A stretch of 64,000 nucleotides of DNA from Phocoena phocoena (GCF_963924675.1 NC_089230.1:73895223-73959222); one strand, 5' to 3'. Shown: positions 24,075-36,165, numbered from the stretch's first letter. Translations and numbers: made by a program. Notes: a model not told the origin generated them from the letters alone.

Positions 24075-24419
24075 GGACTTCCCTGGTGGTGCAGTGGTTG
24101 AGAATCCACCTGCCAATGCAGGAGACACGGGTTCGAGCCCTGGTCCAGGAAGATCCCACATGCCGTGGAGCAACTAAGCCCGTGCGCCACAACTACTGAG
24201 CCTGTGCTCTAGAGCCAACAAGCCACAACTACTGAGCCTACAAGCCACAACCACTAAAGCCCACACACCTAGAGCCCACGCTCCACCGCAATGAGAAGAC
24301 TGCACACCGCAGCGAAGAGCAACTCCCAGTCGCCGCAACTAGAGAAAGCCCGCACGCAGCAACGAAAACCCAATGCAGCCAAAAATAAATTAATTAATTA
24401 AATTAAAAACAAAAAATAA
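24075..24419 (+). mobile_element. CHR SINE, long subtype
   Basis: Complete SINE with tRNA-like A box (ggtgcagtggtt), B box (gggttcgagccc), a body with repeated ccacaactactgagcc units, a tail ending cagccaaaaataaatt and an A-rich end. Approximate target duplication of the aaaaacattttg type on both sides. Confidence 0.95.
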
Positions 24420-25926
24420 ATTTTGCCTACAGATACAAATCCTTTTGCTTTTAAGCCTTCTGTGTAGAAAAAATAAAAATAATCCTTCTCATCAAACCCA
24501 GAGCTTTAGTCAGTCAAAGCTAGTTCCCCTTTTTGCAGAGGACAAAGACAGCTTAAACCTGAAACCCTTCAAAAACAGTCAAGAAAGGCAGGAAAAACAA
24601 ACCAGCTAATTGCCATATGAAAGTGGCTTGTTTATATCCTGCCAAAGTCGCAAAAATCTCACGTTTATGTTTTGTCGGAGTTTTAGTCCATGGTAGACCC
24701 AGCCAACAGCTTATTTAGGAAAAAATGGGCACATTACTGAAAAACCTACCTAAACTGATTCGTTTTGTGCAGGCCAATGTGCAGGTTTTGGATTCCTCAC
24801 TTCCCTTTACAACTCACAGGCATTGTGCTGGCTTTCTTGATTTTGTGGATTTGAGTTAAAGGTCTCTGTTTGACTCACCCCTGCTGTCTTTTCACATCAA
24901 GATGTTAAAATGCCAGATTTGGAGCTACTTAGCCTTGGTACATCTGTTTCATTCACTAAGGAGTTCAAAGGTTTGTGCAGGAAGGATCAAATCCTGTTTA
25001 GACTAGACCATGAAATATGAGTGCTGGATGGAAGAGACTTCATCCGGGGTATCCACCTGCTTTAATATTGATTCAATAGCAAAATTAATCTTTAATGTTT
25101 CAAAAGTCAACATTTGATTTTGATAGTAGGAGCAGCCTGGAGCCCAGCGAGCTCTCTCTCCTGTGTGTGCTCTGTTTGCAGCTGATGCATTTTCCTTTCA
25201 TAGGTCAGTGCACGTGGTTCATTGGAGGCAGCCATCAAGGAAGAAAGAACTCATTTCACTTTGATTGTTTCACAAATTTATCAAGACTGTATTTGCGTTG
25301 TTGAGTAGAATAAAAGAGTTACCATTTTTCAAAACTCAGGGAACTGGATTTCCATTCTCAACACTCTTGCTTTTGGAGGGTTTCTTTTGTCCTCTCTGCC
25401 CCTTCCACCAAAATTTTTCCCAGCTATATCTATGCTTCACTCAAATATCAATTTACCAGTCAGGCGTTCCCTGACTACCTCCAGGGTTAAATGAGAAAAT
25501 AATTTAGGAGGCTATTGAACTAGCCCAGACAAGATACACCAGTGTAACCCAACTAGGGTGGTAACACTAGAGGTGGAGAGGTGGAAAGAATCAGGGTACA
25601 TAAATGTTTGTTGGAATGAATAGGTAACACTTTCCATCTGTTGAACATTTGCTATGTGTCGGACATGTTGCCAGGTGTTTGATACATACTGCCTTATTTA
25701 CCTTATTTACCCTTAAAGTGACTTTAAGGAAGAGGTGTGATATCTCCGTTGCATAAATGAGGAAGTTGACCCTTTTGGAGATACAATAACATACCACAAG
25801 TCACACGTAATTGTTGGGGTTGCTATTTGGATTCAGGCCTGTTTGATGAGAGCAAGAGAGAGAGAGAGAGAGCAAAAGACATATCTGTGTATCTGTACAG
25901 AGAGACACAGATGTATAGGTCTACCT
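24420..25926. other. Mostly unique DNA
   Basis: No confirmed gene. Contains a terminal-exon-like segment at 25204-25314 and a GA repeat near 25855-25873. Confidence 0.4.
25204..25314 (+). other. Terminal-exon-like segment (weak)
   Basis: Acceptor-like ttttcctttcatag ends at 25203. Frame 0 reads 34 codons (VSARGSLEAAIKEERTHFTL then IVSQIYQDCICVVE) to a TAG at 25306, immediately followed by AATAAA at 25309. A second frame is also open over the same bases, so this may be chance. I recognise no family. Confidence 0.2.
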
Positions 25927-26254
25927 AAATCTGTGATGGTTAATTTTAAGTGCCAGCTTAAGAATGTGCTTTTGGATACGATTAACATTTAAATTGGTGA
26001 ACTTTGAGAAGCAGATTGCCCTCCATCATGTAGGTGGGCCTCATCTAATCAGTTGAAGCCCTGAATAGAATAAAAAGATTGGCCTCCTGGAGCAAGAGGG
26101 AATGCTCCAGCAGATCACCTTCAGACTTCATCTGCACCATAGGCTGTTCTGAGTCTCAAGCCTGTTGGGCCATACTGTGGATTTGGACTTCCCAGCCTCC
26201 ATAATCATATGAGCTAATTCCTTGAAATAAATCTCTTTCCTCAGGTTGGCTAGG

Positions 26255-26352
26255 AGTTGATATTAAGGACTCTGGATGATTGGAACATGGATGTTCACTA
26301 TGCTATCCTTTTTACCTTTGTATATGTTTGAAATTTCCCAAAGTAAAAAGAT
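26255..26352 (+). repeat. Old L1 3' end
   Basis: Ends with tatgtttgaaatttcccaaagtaaaaag and a T-rich stretch, like tails of old L1M elements. Lies inside the LTR-like relic. Confidence 0.4.
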
Positions 26353-26552
26353 TTTTTTTGTTGTTGTTTTTATTTAGTCATCGTTTTGCGTGATTGTGAT
26401 TTTCCACTTATTCTTTTCTGTCTTTGCCAAATTTTTCATCATGGTAGTGATTTACTTTAAATAATGGGGAGAATACTTTTAGGCAAGGAATAAAAGAAAA
26501 AATTTAGTCTCTTTATCAGAGACTAAAAAATCTCCATATATATGTATGCATA

Positions 26553-26562
26553 CACACAGACA

Positions 26563-26614
<52 letters not shown>
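26553..26614 (+). repeat. (CA)n microsatellite
   Basis: Long CA tract within the LTR-like relic, followed at 26653-26697 by the tetranucleotide tract. Confidence 0.95.
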
Positions 26615-26617
<3 letters not shown>

Positions 26618-26652
26618 TCATTCTTTTTCTCCGGATAACCCTGACTAATGCA

Positions 26653-26697
26653 ATATCTATCTACCTACCTACCTATCTATCTATCTACCTACCTATC
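26653..26697 (+). repeat. (TATC/TACC)n tetranucleotide repeat
   Basis: Alternating ctat and ctac units, probably length-variable. Confidence 0.93.
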
Positions 26698-26969
26698 ACG
26701 AGAGGGAAATGTACAATTGAGAGAGCTAGGACAAAGGGATGATTGTGACATTGAAATTAGAGGTCACCAGCCATGGGAATAACTACTGTCATGATGTATG
26801 GAAGAAAACAACCATTTAAAATGTTTATCTTTTGTTTGATGGTTTTCTTTCCTGGACACAAATGATTTTCAGTTTCGAACATAGTCTCTATATGATAAAC
26901 TAGTTAGATTACCTTATATATTGTATACGTATTTTTATACAAATTTGCCAGACACTCATTTGCGTACAC

Positions 26970-27015
<46 letters not shown>

Positions 27016-27981
27016 ACAGAGTCTTGGCCAAGAATACCCATCTGGTTCTGTAGACTTGAGGGGTATTGCTGCCCTCTGTTACTTCTAGGGTAACACAGAA
27101 TGAGCATGGCAGCTCAACCTAATAAGGTAGACATTCCTTTATTGAAGAGAGAGCCATGGCAGAAGGAACATTTTCTTATTTCGCAAGCAACATCCTTGTT
27201 CTAGTGGTAAGGACGCTAAGATGCCTCCCTCTAAGAACTTGGGAGGTTACACTGTGATGGCCCAGCTGGTAAGGCAAAACAGAGCCTGGCAAACAACAAA
27301 AAATGCATTTCAGCCCTTCTAGCTCAAGTGGCTCCAGCTCTAGGATGATACAAAAGGGACTCAGTAAAAGGATAGTGAAAGACTGAAAATGTCATGGTGA
27401 CATTATCTTTTGGAAACACCAGACTATCAGTTAAAGTGCTGCTTCCCAATGAAACCGTTTGCAGGATTCGTGGCTGAAATTTGTGGGTTGTCTATTACAG
27501 TTCACAGAAGACGCTTTACTGAGAGTTTTGTGGGGAAAACTCCCCCCACCCCTGACTCAGCAGGAATTGTGTCTAGTTGTGCATTCTGTGTACATCCTAG
27601 CTCAATTTATAGTGTTGGTAAATGGCAATAAATTGAGGATATGTGACAACTAATTGCCTTTAGTTATAGAAAGAAGTTTTAGAGTGAAAACACATGTGCC
27701 TAAAGCTTCATGTTTTCTGTGAAGAGTATCACTGGTTTTTATAGGACTACAGAGCATACTTGAAGTAGCAAAGATTTGAATTTCTTTTTCTGAGATTTAT
27801 AAGAACTTCATCAATTGTGTAGATCCCCTAGCCACATACAGAATGTGGAGATACAGGTATATTTTTGCTAAATGATATAGATGCCTCCCAGCAAATTCAG
27901 CTTTAAAGCTAATATGATTTCCCTTGAATGTCCTTTAAAAGTTAGGGATGATTTCCCAAACGGGCAAAATCTTCTAACAAT
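26698..27981. other. Mostly unique DNA
   Basis: Contains a CA repeat (26968-27018). No exon or repeat family is otherwise recognised. Overlapping frames at 27410-27653 have no motif. Confidence 0.4.
26966..27018 (+). repeat. (CA)n microsatellite
   Basis: CA tract with single interruptions (cg, ta). Confidence 0.95.
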
Positions 27982-27998
27982 CTTAACTGCAAACTTTT

Positions 27999-28285
27999 TT
28001 TTTTTTTTAATTTTTTGGTGGGGGGCTGTGTTGGGTCTTCGTTTCTGTGTGAGGGCTTTCTCTAGTTGCGACAAGCGGGGGCCGCTCTTCATCACGGTGC
28101 GCAGGCCTCTCACTGTCGTGGCCTCTCTTGTTGCGGAGCACAGGCTCCAGACACGCAGGCTCAGTAGTTGTGGCTCACGGGCCTAGTTGCTCCACGGCAT
28201 GTGGGATCTTCCCAGACCAGGGCTTGAACCCGTGTCCCCTGCATTGGCAGGCAGACTCCCAACCACTGTGCCACCAGGGAAGCCC
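27999..28285 (-). mobile_element. CHR SINE, intermediate subtype
   Basis: Complete reverse-orientation SINE with T-rich start. Flanked by an exact 17-bp duplication cttaactgcaaactttt (27982-27998 and 28286-28302). It carries the long-type 3' tail (ctagttgcgac, gctgtgttgggtcttcg) together with the short-type body (ggcctctcactgtcgtgg). Confidence 0.95.
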
Positions 28286-28302
28286 CTTAACTGCAAACTT
28301 TT

Positions 28303-28630
28303 AATGAAACAGTGGATAGCCCAGTGGCACAATGGAATTTGGAGTACACTAAATATTTTGATGTTAGGTTATTAGCTCCAATTCAAGAACTCAGTTTTTC
28401 CTTGTATTTTCCTAACTTTTACCCAATATCATCATTTCTTCCCTCAACTCGTCATCTCCAGTACCACAGATATTTTTCCTAATTATCATAACCACCCTTA
28501 TTGTCCTTATTTTCATGTCATTATTTATTAGTAAAGAGTTACTGGTAGACAAACACAGTGGAGGAATGTAGATAAAGAAACAGTGCCCTACCCTCCAGGG
28601 GCTTACAATCTATAGAGGAGTGTATAGTTG
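28303..28630. other. Unique DNA
   Basis: Nothing recognised. Confidence 0.4.
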
Positions 28631-28729
28631 CTAATAATAATACCGTGGCACTTCACAGTATTGCAAAATATGTTATTATAAATTATTTCTTTTAACCTTT
28701 CAACAAATTCTTAAACAGGTAGGTTAGGT

Positions 28730-29189
28730 GTGTTTTTTTGAAGTAGAGTTGATTTACAAATGTTATATGTTATAGGTGTATACTATAGTGATTCACAATT
28801 TTAAAGGTTATATTGCATTTATAGTTATTATAAAATATTGCCTATATTCCCTGTTTTGTACAATATATCCTTGTAACTTATTTTATACATAATAGTTTGT
28901 ACCTCTTAATCCCTTACCCCTATCTTGCCCCTCCCCACTTCCTTCTCCCACTGGTAAGCACTGGTTTGTTCTCTGTATCTGTGAATCTGCTTCTTTTTTG
29001 TTATATTCACGAGTTGATTGTATTTTTTTAGATTCCACATATAAGTGATATCATACAGTATTTGTCTTTCCCTGTCTAACTTATTTCACTTAGCATAATG
29101 CCCTCCAAGTCCATCCTTGCTGTTGCAAATGGCAAGCTTTCATTCGTTTTTATGTGTACATATATATGTGTATATATATATATATGTGC

Positions 29190-29242
<53 letters not shown>

Positions 29243-29713
29243 ATATGTATACATACCACATCTTCTTTCTCCGTTCATCTGTTGATGGACATTTAGGTTG
29301 CTTCCACATCTTGGCAATTATAAATAATGCTGCTGTGAACATTGGGGTGTGTGTATGTTTTGTGGGTTTTTTATATATGCCCAGCAGTAGAATTGCTGGA
29401 TCATATAGTAGTTCTATTTTTAGCTATGTGAGGAACCTCCATAGTGTCTTCCACAGAGGCTGCACCCATTTACATTCCCACCAACAGTGCACGAGGGCTC
29501 CCCTTTCTCCACATCCTTAACATTTGTTGTTTGTGTTCTTTTTGATGATAGCCTTTCTGACAGTTGTGAGGTGATATCTCATTGTGGTTTTGATTTGCAT
29601 TTGCCTGATGACTAGCGATGTTGAGCATCTTGGCCATCTGAATGTCCTCTTTGGAAAAATGTCTATTCAGATCTTCTGCCCATTCTTAATCAGGTTGTTT
29701 GTTTCTCATTGTT
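28730..29713 (-). mobile_element. LINE-1 3' fragment with exact target duplication
   Basis: L1 3' UTR and decayed ORF2 tail in reverse orientation. The 12-bp duplication ggtaggttaggt is at 28718-28729 and 29714-29725. A TA/TG microsatellite has expanded inside (about 29155-29241). ORF2 text is present only as fragments. Confidence 0.9.
29155..29241 (+). repeat. (TA/TG)n microsatellite inside an L1
   Basis: Long alternating purine-pyrimidine tract, grown at a tatata-rich point of the L1 ORF2 end. Confidence 0.93.
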
Positions 29714-29836
29714 GGTAGGTTAGGTATTTTTATGCCTCTTAAAACTCAGAGAAGTGAAGTGACCTGCCCAGTCCTTGCCCAGCCCCTTGATGGAACATGC
29801 GGTGTGCTCTTTTCATGATGGTATGTCACACCTAGC

Positions 29837-30212
29837 TGTGACGGTCATTTGTGTCAACTTGAATCGTCCAAAGGATGTCCAGATAATGTGGTTAAACATT
29901 ATTTCTGAATTGGTGGACTGACTACAGCAGAAGATTCCCCAAAAGAGGTGGACATCCTCCAGTCTACTGAGGATCAGAATACAGGGAAAGGGCAGATGAA
30001 GGTTGAAATCACTCTGCCCTGCTGACTGAGCTGGGACATTGATCTTCTGCTCTCACCACTCTTAGATTCTCAGGCCTTCAGGCCCAGACTGCATCTACAA
30101 CATTGGCTGTCCTGGTCTCCAGCTTAGAGGTAGCAGATCTCAGCCTCCAGAAGTGTATGAGGCAGCACTTACTTTATACATTGGTTCTCTTTTTCTTGAG
30201 AACTCTGATACA
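29837..30212 (+). mobile_element. LTR-like relic, same family as 25932-26652
   Basis: Starts TGTGACGGTCATTTGTGTCAAC and ends gaactctgatacCA-like. Flanks are ctagc and ctaac, four of five matching. Shared blocks: tgtcaacttga, gtggttaaacattatttctg, gagctgggacattgatcttc, cagcctccagaa. Confidence 0.6.
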
Positions 30213-33200
30213 CTAACAAAGCTTTTTCTTTAACACAGAACTCTATATTTCTCTTTTAGTATAGTCCATATCTAATAGAGCAGTTATTCATACCACATGT
30301 AGCTGGTAGATGCTACTCCATCTAAAATCTAGAGGCTCTCAACCACATATCATGTCACTGTTGTATTCTAGTCAGTTGAATTGGACCCCACGATAATACA
30401 ATGAAACGGACCTAGTTTTTCTCTCATTATGTCAACCTTCTCTCTGTAGTGACAAAAAAAAGGAGTTGAAGCCAATAGAAAGAGAATTTCATATAAACCT
30501 ACCTAGGCATGTGGGATGATGCATGATAATATCTTTTCTCAATGTAGTGAAGCAGAATAAGCATTGAGAGCCATCATATCATATGATAGTTCTCTCCTTA
30601 CAGCTCTCAGATTTTAGAATGCACATTATATACAATTAATTCCCTACTTGCTCAATGTAGAGAAAAGTGAGGTTGTCTCAACAACATCCACACTACATTT
30701 TCACCCATTTTGTGGCTGAGTTTAGGTGTAATTTATCTCTCCACCCACCCCTGTAAAGATGGACTCTGATGACCTTATCCAATCAGAGAAGGCATGTCCT
30801 CCGTCAGTGTGATTGATAAAGAATGGTCCAATTAAACCAAAGGTCAGGACTCTTATTCGATTGTCAAGAGAAAATTCTTACTTCTCCAGTTTTTCTGTCC
30901 CCTGACCCCACAACCCACAGTTAATATGAAGCATGAAAGACATTGTTGTTAAAAGCCATATGAAAACCATGGAAGAAACCACCAACACGGAGCAGGACAG
31001 ATCTGAGCAAACTGCCGAAAATGGGCCCAGAGTCATAGCTAGGCTCTGCCTGAAATCCACCCTACCTCTGGACTTTTCTGTTTCTACATCAATAAATTGC
31101 TCTAATTATTTAAGTTTCTATCTTTGGGTTTTGTTATTTGCAACCAATAGTATCCTCACTGAAACAATCCGTTGAGAATACGTTATTAGGAAGGAAGAAT
31201 TCCAGAGCTGAATATTATTTATAAATTTTAACTCATCTAGGACAAGATAAAATGTTCCTGTATATTCGTTTTAAAAAACAACAACAAATAAAAAGGATAT
31301 ATAAATGTTTTATGGACCTCCAAAAGTGAAAATTTCAAGAAGATTTTAATTAGGTTCTGCTTCCTTAAAAACCAAAAAGAAGATTATCTCTAAGATAACA
31401 AGATTCTACGCAGCAGGAGACATTATTGCTCAGTATTTGCACATCAGTCCCACTGAAAAATGAACACTTAGGTCCATCTTGGTAGCCTAATAACTGTACA
31501 AATTGGTGTACTTATGAAATGATTGATTTTCTGCCACCTCGGGGGATAATATTCTGCAATAGCTATTCACCAGCGAATGCCCTTGCACACCATGTTTAGC
31601 TTTCTTATGAAGAGAGTCACTCATTAGGTTAAGTAAGAATTTTCCTGAAAACTATGATTATATAAAAATTCTGATCATGGATAGGCCCTTGATTAAAAAT
31701 TCAAGAAAGGTACAAATCACACAAGAAGATGATGTTCAAGCTCGCGCTACTGTTAATGTCGAAATGATTCTAATCAACTAGGGAACCTAAGTCCAATCCA
31801 AAACCATCTTTTAGCTCATATTTGAACTGCAAACAATGGCTGTATTGGCGAATGTATTACAAATTGTGCTTTGATGTCATATGATGGATGCGTAGGAGTC
31901 ACTAGGCCATTGTCTATCCAAAATATCTCTCTGGCTGTGAATGATGCAACTATGAGTAAGACTTAATTCACATCACACCTCCTCCTCTCTTCCCAATCTG
32001 GAAGTGGACTTGCTCTGTGTACTATTGCTGCCTCTGTATCTTGAAGCACAAAGACAGAAGAGCAGAGACATCCTCTGAAGGAGCGTTGTTTGGCTAGAAC
32101 TCTTTATTCTTGATACTCTGTCTACCTGAAAAATGCATCTTCAGCTGCAAACCTACACAAGAATTTCTGTATGCAAGTAATTCCCATCAGACTGTATAAA
32201 CCAGCTGAAAACAGATATTTTAACTGTGGTCTAAACTAATGTATTAAGTTTAGGGTACATGAATCATTTATATTCAAAGATAATATTCCCCAATACAGTT
32301 AAGTTTTATCTGTTTATAAGAAGCAGGATTTCTGAGTTTGGTGAGATTTTTGTTGGTTCCCATTATTATATGGATTTGAAATTGGCTTTGGCTAAATCTT
32401 AAACTCTTTGGAAATCAGATTGTTTATCTGTTAAATGAAATGTTTAGCATGGTGATCGCTGAGATTACTTTCAGTTTTAAACAACAAAGGGAATAACAAT
32501 AGCATAAACAACAAAGTCCCCATCCCAATGATTCTACTAAACACAGTGGTAAAATGTGTAAAGACTGGTCTTCAGTCTTGCTATAACCACATTCAGCAGC
32601 TCTGTGATTACTAATAGTCTGAAGTAGATGGATCATCCAAGATTTTACATCTTATGGGTAGTTTAGGAATTAACTTAGAACCAGCAGAATCCTCCATCCC
32701 TCTTCAGAGACAGGGACAACAAAGGAATACCACTTCGCCTAATCACTCCTGGAACAGAAGGGAGTGTCCAGAACAATCCAGTAAGTAAATTAAACAGGCA
32801 GGTGACATTCCTAATAGGTCATTTTTGCTAAGGCTGTAGCTCTTTAGTGGGTGATGGCAGCCGTATCCAAGTAGTGGGGTTAAGGAAGAAAGCATTCCAA
32901 AAGGAGAAATTGAAACACATTTGTTGGGTCTATTTATAGCCTCAGGCATTGCCACCAAATTGAAACCATCCAGAGACTGTTTTTCTTTTTCTTTTTTTCT
33001 TTTTTTTTTTTTGACTGAGGAATTATTTAGATTTCAGAGCAATTAAGTAGAAGCTTGACTTTGAAACAATAACAAAATCAAAACCAATACCAATTTCTGA
33101 ATGAACTGTTGCATTTCCTCTAGCTGTAAAGCTTCAATGCTCCATCATGGGGGGTGGAGAAGGAGGAAAAAGGGGGGTTGATTGTTTTAACTGGATTTGA

Positions 33201-33412
33201 TTTTCATACAGTATCCTGATTTGTTATCCAATATTTGTGTTCCTCTAAGTTTGTGCATCTTAGTTATATAATGTTTGTTCCATGATCTTTCTAAATAGTA
33301 CCATAAGAAAAGTCATCTGCATCCATACTGAAGGAACTTCAAGCACAGAATGCATTTTACATTTTTAAAAAATCATCTAATACAGCAAGCTTTCTAAAAG
33401 TGGAATGGTATT
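30213..33412. other. Mostly unique DNA
   Basis: A possible further LTR-like end (gcaaccaatagtatcctcactgaaaca) lies at about 30900-31166. A T-rich tract lies at 32984-33012. No gene recognised; an 80-codon frame at 30933-31175 overlaps the LTR-like end. Confidence 0.4.
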
Positions 33413-33694
33413 ATTCATTCAATGTGTATTTATTGAGGACCAACTCTGTACCAAGCCTAGTGCTAGCCACTGGAGATATATATATATATCTCCAATATAT
33501 ATATAACAATACAGACCGGATCCCAGTTCTCATGGAGTTTACAGACTAATAGGGAAGACAGACATTCAACAAGCAAATCCACCACAGTGTGACAGGTGTT
33601 ATAACAGGTAATGAACAGACTGCTGCAAGAACAAAGAAGGCCCGTCTATCCCAACCTGAAATCAGGGAGGCTTCCCTTAAAAAGTGACACCTGA
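33413..33694 (+). repeat. L2 fragment (host of the L1 nest)
   Basis: Clear L2 3' order: tattgaggaccaactctgtaccaa, cactggagata, ctcatggagtttacagacta, gggaagacagacattcaac, gtgacaggtgttataacagg, ggaggcttcccttaaaaagtgacacctga. It continues after the L1 at 36166 (gcagggagtctgatg) only briefly. Confidence 0.85.
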
Positions 33695-34325
33695 TGGAGA
33701 CCTTCAAGATGGTGGAGGAATAAGACGTGGAGATCACCTTCCTCCCCACAGTTATATCAAAAATGCATCTACTTATGGAACAACTCCTACAGAACACCTA
33801 CTGAATGCTGGCAGAAGACCTCAGACTTCCCAAAAGGTAAGAAACTCCCCACGTACCTGGCCATGTGGCTGACAGAGTATTGGTGCTCTGGCCAGGTGTC
33901 AGGCCTGTGCCTCTGATGTGGGACAACCAAGTTCAAGACATTGGTCCACCAGAGACCTCCTGGATCCACATAATATCAAACGGTGAAAGCTCTCCCAGAG
34001 ATCTCCATCTCAACACTAAGACAGAGCTCCACTCAACGGCCAGCAAGCTACAGTGCTGGACACCCTACTCCAAACAACTAGCAAGACAGGAACACAACCC
34101 CACCCATTATCAGAGAGGCTGCCTAAAATCATAATAAGGTCATAGACACCCCAAAACACACCACCAGACATGGTCCTGCCCACCAGAAAGACAAGTCCAG
34201 CCTCATCCACCATAACACAGACACTACTCCCCTCCACCAGGAAGCCTACACAACCAACTGAACCAACCTTAGCCACTGGGGACAGACACCAAAAACAACG
34301 GGAACTACAAACCTGCAGCCTGCAG

Positions 34326-34495
34326 GTTAAATGTTTCTTGTATTTTCTCCATTCCATTCCCTAGATTTTGGATCATTTTGACTATCATTACTCTGAATTC
34401 TTTTTCAGGTAGACTGCCTATTTCCTCTTCATTTGTTTGGTCTGGTGGGGTTTTACCTTGTTCCTTCATCTGCTGTGTGTTTCTCTGTCTTCTCA
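34326..34495 (-). pseudogene. Inverted L1 ORF1 start
   Basis: Read on the minus strand this is the beginning of ORF1: gagaagacagagaaacac, then gaagaggaaataggcagtc, then aagaattcagagtaatgat. The homologous sense sequence is at about 18040-18160. Only some 57 codons remain. Confidence 0.85.
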
Positions 34496-35792
34496 GACTT
34501 CAGACTATACTACAAAGCTACAGTAATCAAGACAGTATGGTACTGGCACAAAAACAGAAATATAGATCAATGGAACAGGATAGAAAACCCAGAGGTAAAC
34601 CCATGCACATATGGTCACCTTATTTTTGATAAAGGAGGCAAGAATATACAATGGAGAAAAGACAGCCTCTTCAATAAGTGGTGCTGGGAAAACTGGACAG
34701 CTACATGTGAAAGAATGAAATTAGAACACTCCCTAACACCCTTCACAAAAATAAACTCAAAATGGATTAAAGACCTAAATGTAAGGCCAGACACTATTAA
34801 ACTCTTAGAGGAAAACATAGGCAGAACACTCTATGACGTAAATCACAGCAAGATCCTTTTTAACCCACCTCCTAGAGAAATGGAAATAAAAACAAAAATA
34901 AACAAATGGGACCTAATGAAACTTCAAAGCTTTTGCACAGCAAAGGAAACCATAAACAAAACGAAAAGACAGCCCTCAGAATGGGAGAAAATATTTGCAA
35001 ACGAGGCAACTGACAAAGGATTAATCTCCAAAATTTACAAGCAGCTCATGCAGCTCAATATCAAAAAAAACAAACAACCCAATCCAGAAATGGACAGGAG
35101 ACCTAAATAGATATTTCTCCAAGGAAGATATACAGATTGCCAACAAACACATGAAAGGGTGCTCAGCATCATTAATCATTAGAGAAATGCAAATCAAAAC
35201 TACAATGAGGTATCATCTCACACCAGTCAGAATAGCCGTCATCAAAAAATCTAGAAACAATAAATGCTGGAGAGGGTGTGGAGAAAAGAGAACCCTCTTG
35301 CACTGTTGGTGGGAATGTAAATTGATACAGCCACTATGGAGAACAGTATGGAGGTTCCTTAAAAAAACTAATGATAGAACTACCATGTGACCCAGCAATT
35401 CCACTGCTGGGCATATATCTGGAGAAAACTATAATTCAAAAAGAGTCATGTGGCCACTGGGTCTGCATGTACGGAGCCTGTGCTCCGCAACGGGAGAGGC
35501 CATGGCAGTGAGAGGCCCGCGTACTGCAAAAAAAAGAAACAAGTCATGTACCACAGTGTTCATTGCAGCTCTGTTTACAGTAGCCAGGACATGGAAGCAG
35601 CCTAAGTGTCCATAGACAGATGAATGGATAAAGAAGATGTTGCACACATATACAGTGGAATATTACTCAGCCATAAAAAGAAACAGAATTGAGTTATTTG
35701 TAGTGAGGTGGATGGACCTAGAGTCTGTCAGTGAAGTCAGTCAGTCAGAGAAAAACAACTATCATATGCTAACACATATATATGGAATCTAA
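34496..35792 (+). pseudogene. L1 ORF2 C-terminal third
   Basis: Open from the left junction to 35110, then 35151-35390, then interrupted by a SINE fragment and closed by a TAA at 35790. It includes [20 protein letters not shown] through KIYKQLMQL and the Cys-rich [19 protein letters not shown]. It lacks the endonuclease and the reverse-transcriptase catalytic motifs. The upstream inverted segment adds 21 foreign residues and a start (34433), giving a 225-codon chimeric frame. Confidence 0.9.
35451..35535 (+). mobile_element. 5'-truncated short CHR SINE inside the L1
   Basis: Only the 3' half remains (gcctgtgctccgcaacggga, gaggcccgcgtactgcaaaa). The duplicated L1 target is aaagagtcatgt on the left and aaacaagtcatgt on the right. 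Confidence 0.9.
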
Positions 35793-36165
35793 AAACAAGG
35801 TTCTGAAGAACCTAGGGGCAGGACGGGAATAAAGACGCAGACGTAGAGAATGGACTTGAGGACATGGGGAGGGGGAAGGGTAAGCTGGGATGGAGTGAGA
35901 GAGTGGCATGGACATATATACACTACCAAATGTAAAGTAGATAGCTGGTGGGAAGCAGCTGCATAGCACAGGGAGATCAGCTCGGTGCTTTGTGACCACC
36001 TAGAGGGGTGGGATAGGGAGGGTGAGAGGGAGACACAAGAGGGAGGAGATATAGGGATATATGAATATGTAGAGCTGATTCACTTTGTTATAAAGCAGAA
36101 ACTAACACACCATTTTAAAGCAATTATACTCCAATAAAGATGTTAAAAAAAAAAGTGACACCTGA

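Larger units (their letters stand above)
25932..26652 (+). mobile_element. LTR-like relic with internal insertions
   Basis: Starts TGTGATGGTTAATTTTA and ends ccctgactaatgCA. Flanks are aaatc and atatc, four of five matching. Inside are aggtgggcctcatctaatcag and ttcccagcctccataatca blocks. An old L1 tail (26255-26352) and a CA repeat (about 26553-26614) interrupt the 3' part. I cannot name the family with confidence; the 5-bp duplication suggests ERVL/MaLR type. Confidence 0.6.
28631..29800 (-). repeat. MIR/L2-like host repeat split by an L1
   Basis: Left part (28631-28729, ending at taaacaggtaggttaggt) and right part (29726-29800, aaactcagagaagtgaagtgacctgcccag) join into one MIR-like sequence once the L1 is removed. 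Confidence 0.5.
33695..36149 (+). mobile_element. Rearranged LINE-1 with exact 16-bp target duplication
   Basis: Flanked by aaaaagtgacacctga at 33679-33694 and 36150-36165. Three blocks: L1 5' UTR in sense (33695-34325), the first part of ORF1 inverted (34326-34495), then the ORF2 end plus 3' UTR in sense (34496-36140). About 3.5 kb of L1 is absent between the last two blocks. The outer duplication shows one insertion event, so the rearrangement happened during or after it. A SINE fragment sits at 35451-35535. Confidence 0.93.

Noticed and set aside
24075..24150. Possible tRNA gene
   Set aside because: A and B boxes are present, but they belong to the tRNA-derived head of a SINE; the acceptor stem and CCA-proximal part are not those of a working tRNA.
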